Positions 63,485 to 64,000 of a stretch of DNA of 64,000 nt are shown one piece after another. The notes under the pieces were generated by a model. The model saw nothing but the letters and a program-made list of their open reading frames with translations, had not been told where the DNA came from and made no database searches. The DNA lies in assembly GCF_040958095.1 (NCBI RefSeq), contig NC_091175.1, positions 21,066,503 through 21,130,502 of the forward strand. The letters are read 5' to 3'. The position numbers and the translations under genes were made by a program. Every line of letters begins with the position of its first letter. Positions within the stretch are counted from its first letter, which is position 1. This DNA comes from Procambarus clarkii (lineage: Eukaryota > Arthropoda > Malacostraca > Decapoda > Cambaridae).

Positions 63485-64000
63485 GCCCCGTGCGCCAGGC
63501 GTCGTACAATCGGACCGCTGAAAAGGGATGCCAAGCGGCAGTAGCAAAGCCAAAACAGGAAAACAAGACGTGACCAGGCGACCCCTAGGCGGAGGAGGTG
63601 TCCAGACGTCCGCTCGGCTTCAAGGTTGAACCAGGAGTTCACTATTGAGAATGACAATGTTTCAAGAGTTTGTGGTGTAGGCAGAGGAGCGGGGACTCAG
63701 CTGTAGCGTGTGTTAAGAGGGAGACTTGCCACACTGTGGGACGGGCCCGGCGGGCTGTTGTGTTTACGGCGTCAGCTGATCCTTGGTGCTACCGCAGGGT
63801 TGCCAGTTCCAAATTGCTAAAAGTAGCGAGCTGACAGCCAAAAAGTAGCGAATTTGCAAGTAGAGTAGCCCAATTTTTTGTTTAGTCAAATCGAATCAAA
63901 TCAAATGTTTATTCAGGTAAAAGTACATACATACAAGATGAGTTACAAACATAATGTTAGATTTCTAGATAGCGACAGTACATACAGACAGACGACATTC
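63485..64000. other. Right-edge region, possible RBFA promoter side
   Basis: 63485-63800 is more GC-rich than its surroundings, which could suit a promoter or 5' exon for the minus-strand gene, but no core motif decides it. 63880-64000 (AAATGTTTATTCAGGTAAAA, TACATACATACAAGATG) looks like the end of another dispersed repeat. Confidence 0.35.

Overview
This window looks like a repeat-saturated arthropod nuclear genome, most likely a decapod crustacean. That is an inference from the mix of DIRS-type tyrosine-recombinase retrotransposons, CR1-like LINEs, a LINE tail shared with a tRNA-headed SINE, and short TTAGG-type motifs. There are no bacterial-style operons, rRNA genes or CRISPR arrays.

One host gene can be assembled. 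Six short exons on the minus strand (61397-61150, 47845-47659, 39886-39718, 28123-27984, 22789-22616, 10470-10162) each have GT..AG boundaries. Their phases fit together into one 376-residue protein with a basic, mitochondrial-type N-terminus. It resembles mitochondrial ribosome-binding factor A (RBFA). The gene covers about 51 kb although its coding sequence is only about 1.1 kb; the introns are almost entirely mobile and tandem-repeat DNA.

Layout: 1-9.8 kb (downstream of RBFA) holds three copies of an RNase H-bearing LINE, a DIRS fragment, a foldback MITE and a SINE. Intron 5 (10.5-22.6 kb) holds a 5'-truncated LINE with an intact RT frame, a dispersed ~200-bp-period repeat, a DIRS fragment split by a SINE, and a 3.85 kb array of 31-bp repeats. 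Intron 4 (22.8-28.0 kb) holds a 2.9 kb array of 21-bp repeats with a SINE at its edge. Intron 3 (28.1-39.7 kb) holds a palindromic element, a SINE and one DIRS element nested in another. Intron 2 (39.9-47.7 kb) holds a nearly complete DIRS element with inverted terminal repeats, an internal complementary region, Gag-like, RT/RNase H and tyrosine recombinase regions. Intron 1 (47.8-61.1 kb) holds a LINE whose ORF1 carries about 175 tandem copies of a nine-residue repeat between a PHD-like finger and three CCCH fingers. Upstream of exon 1 are two foldback MITEs.

Most promising leads: the giant in-frame repeat in the LINE ORF1; the 31-bp intronic array, which on the transcribed strand repeats a near-consensus 5' splice site about 120 times; the SINE/LINE tail sharing; the DIRS-in-DIRS insertion; and an empty-site-verified MITE insertion with a 7-bp target duplication.
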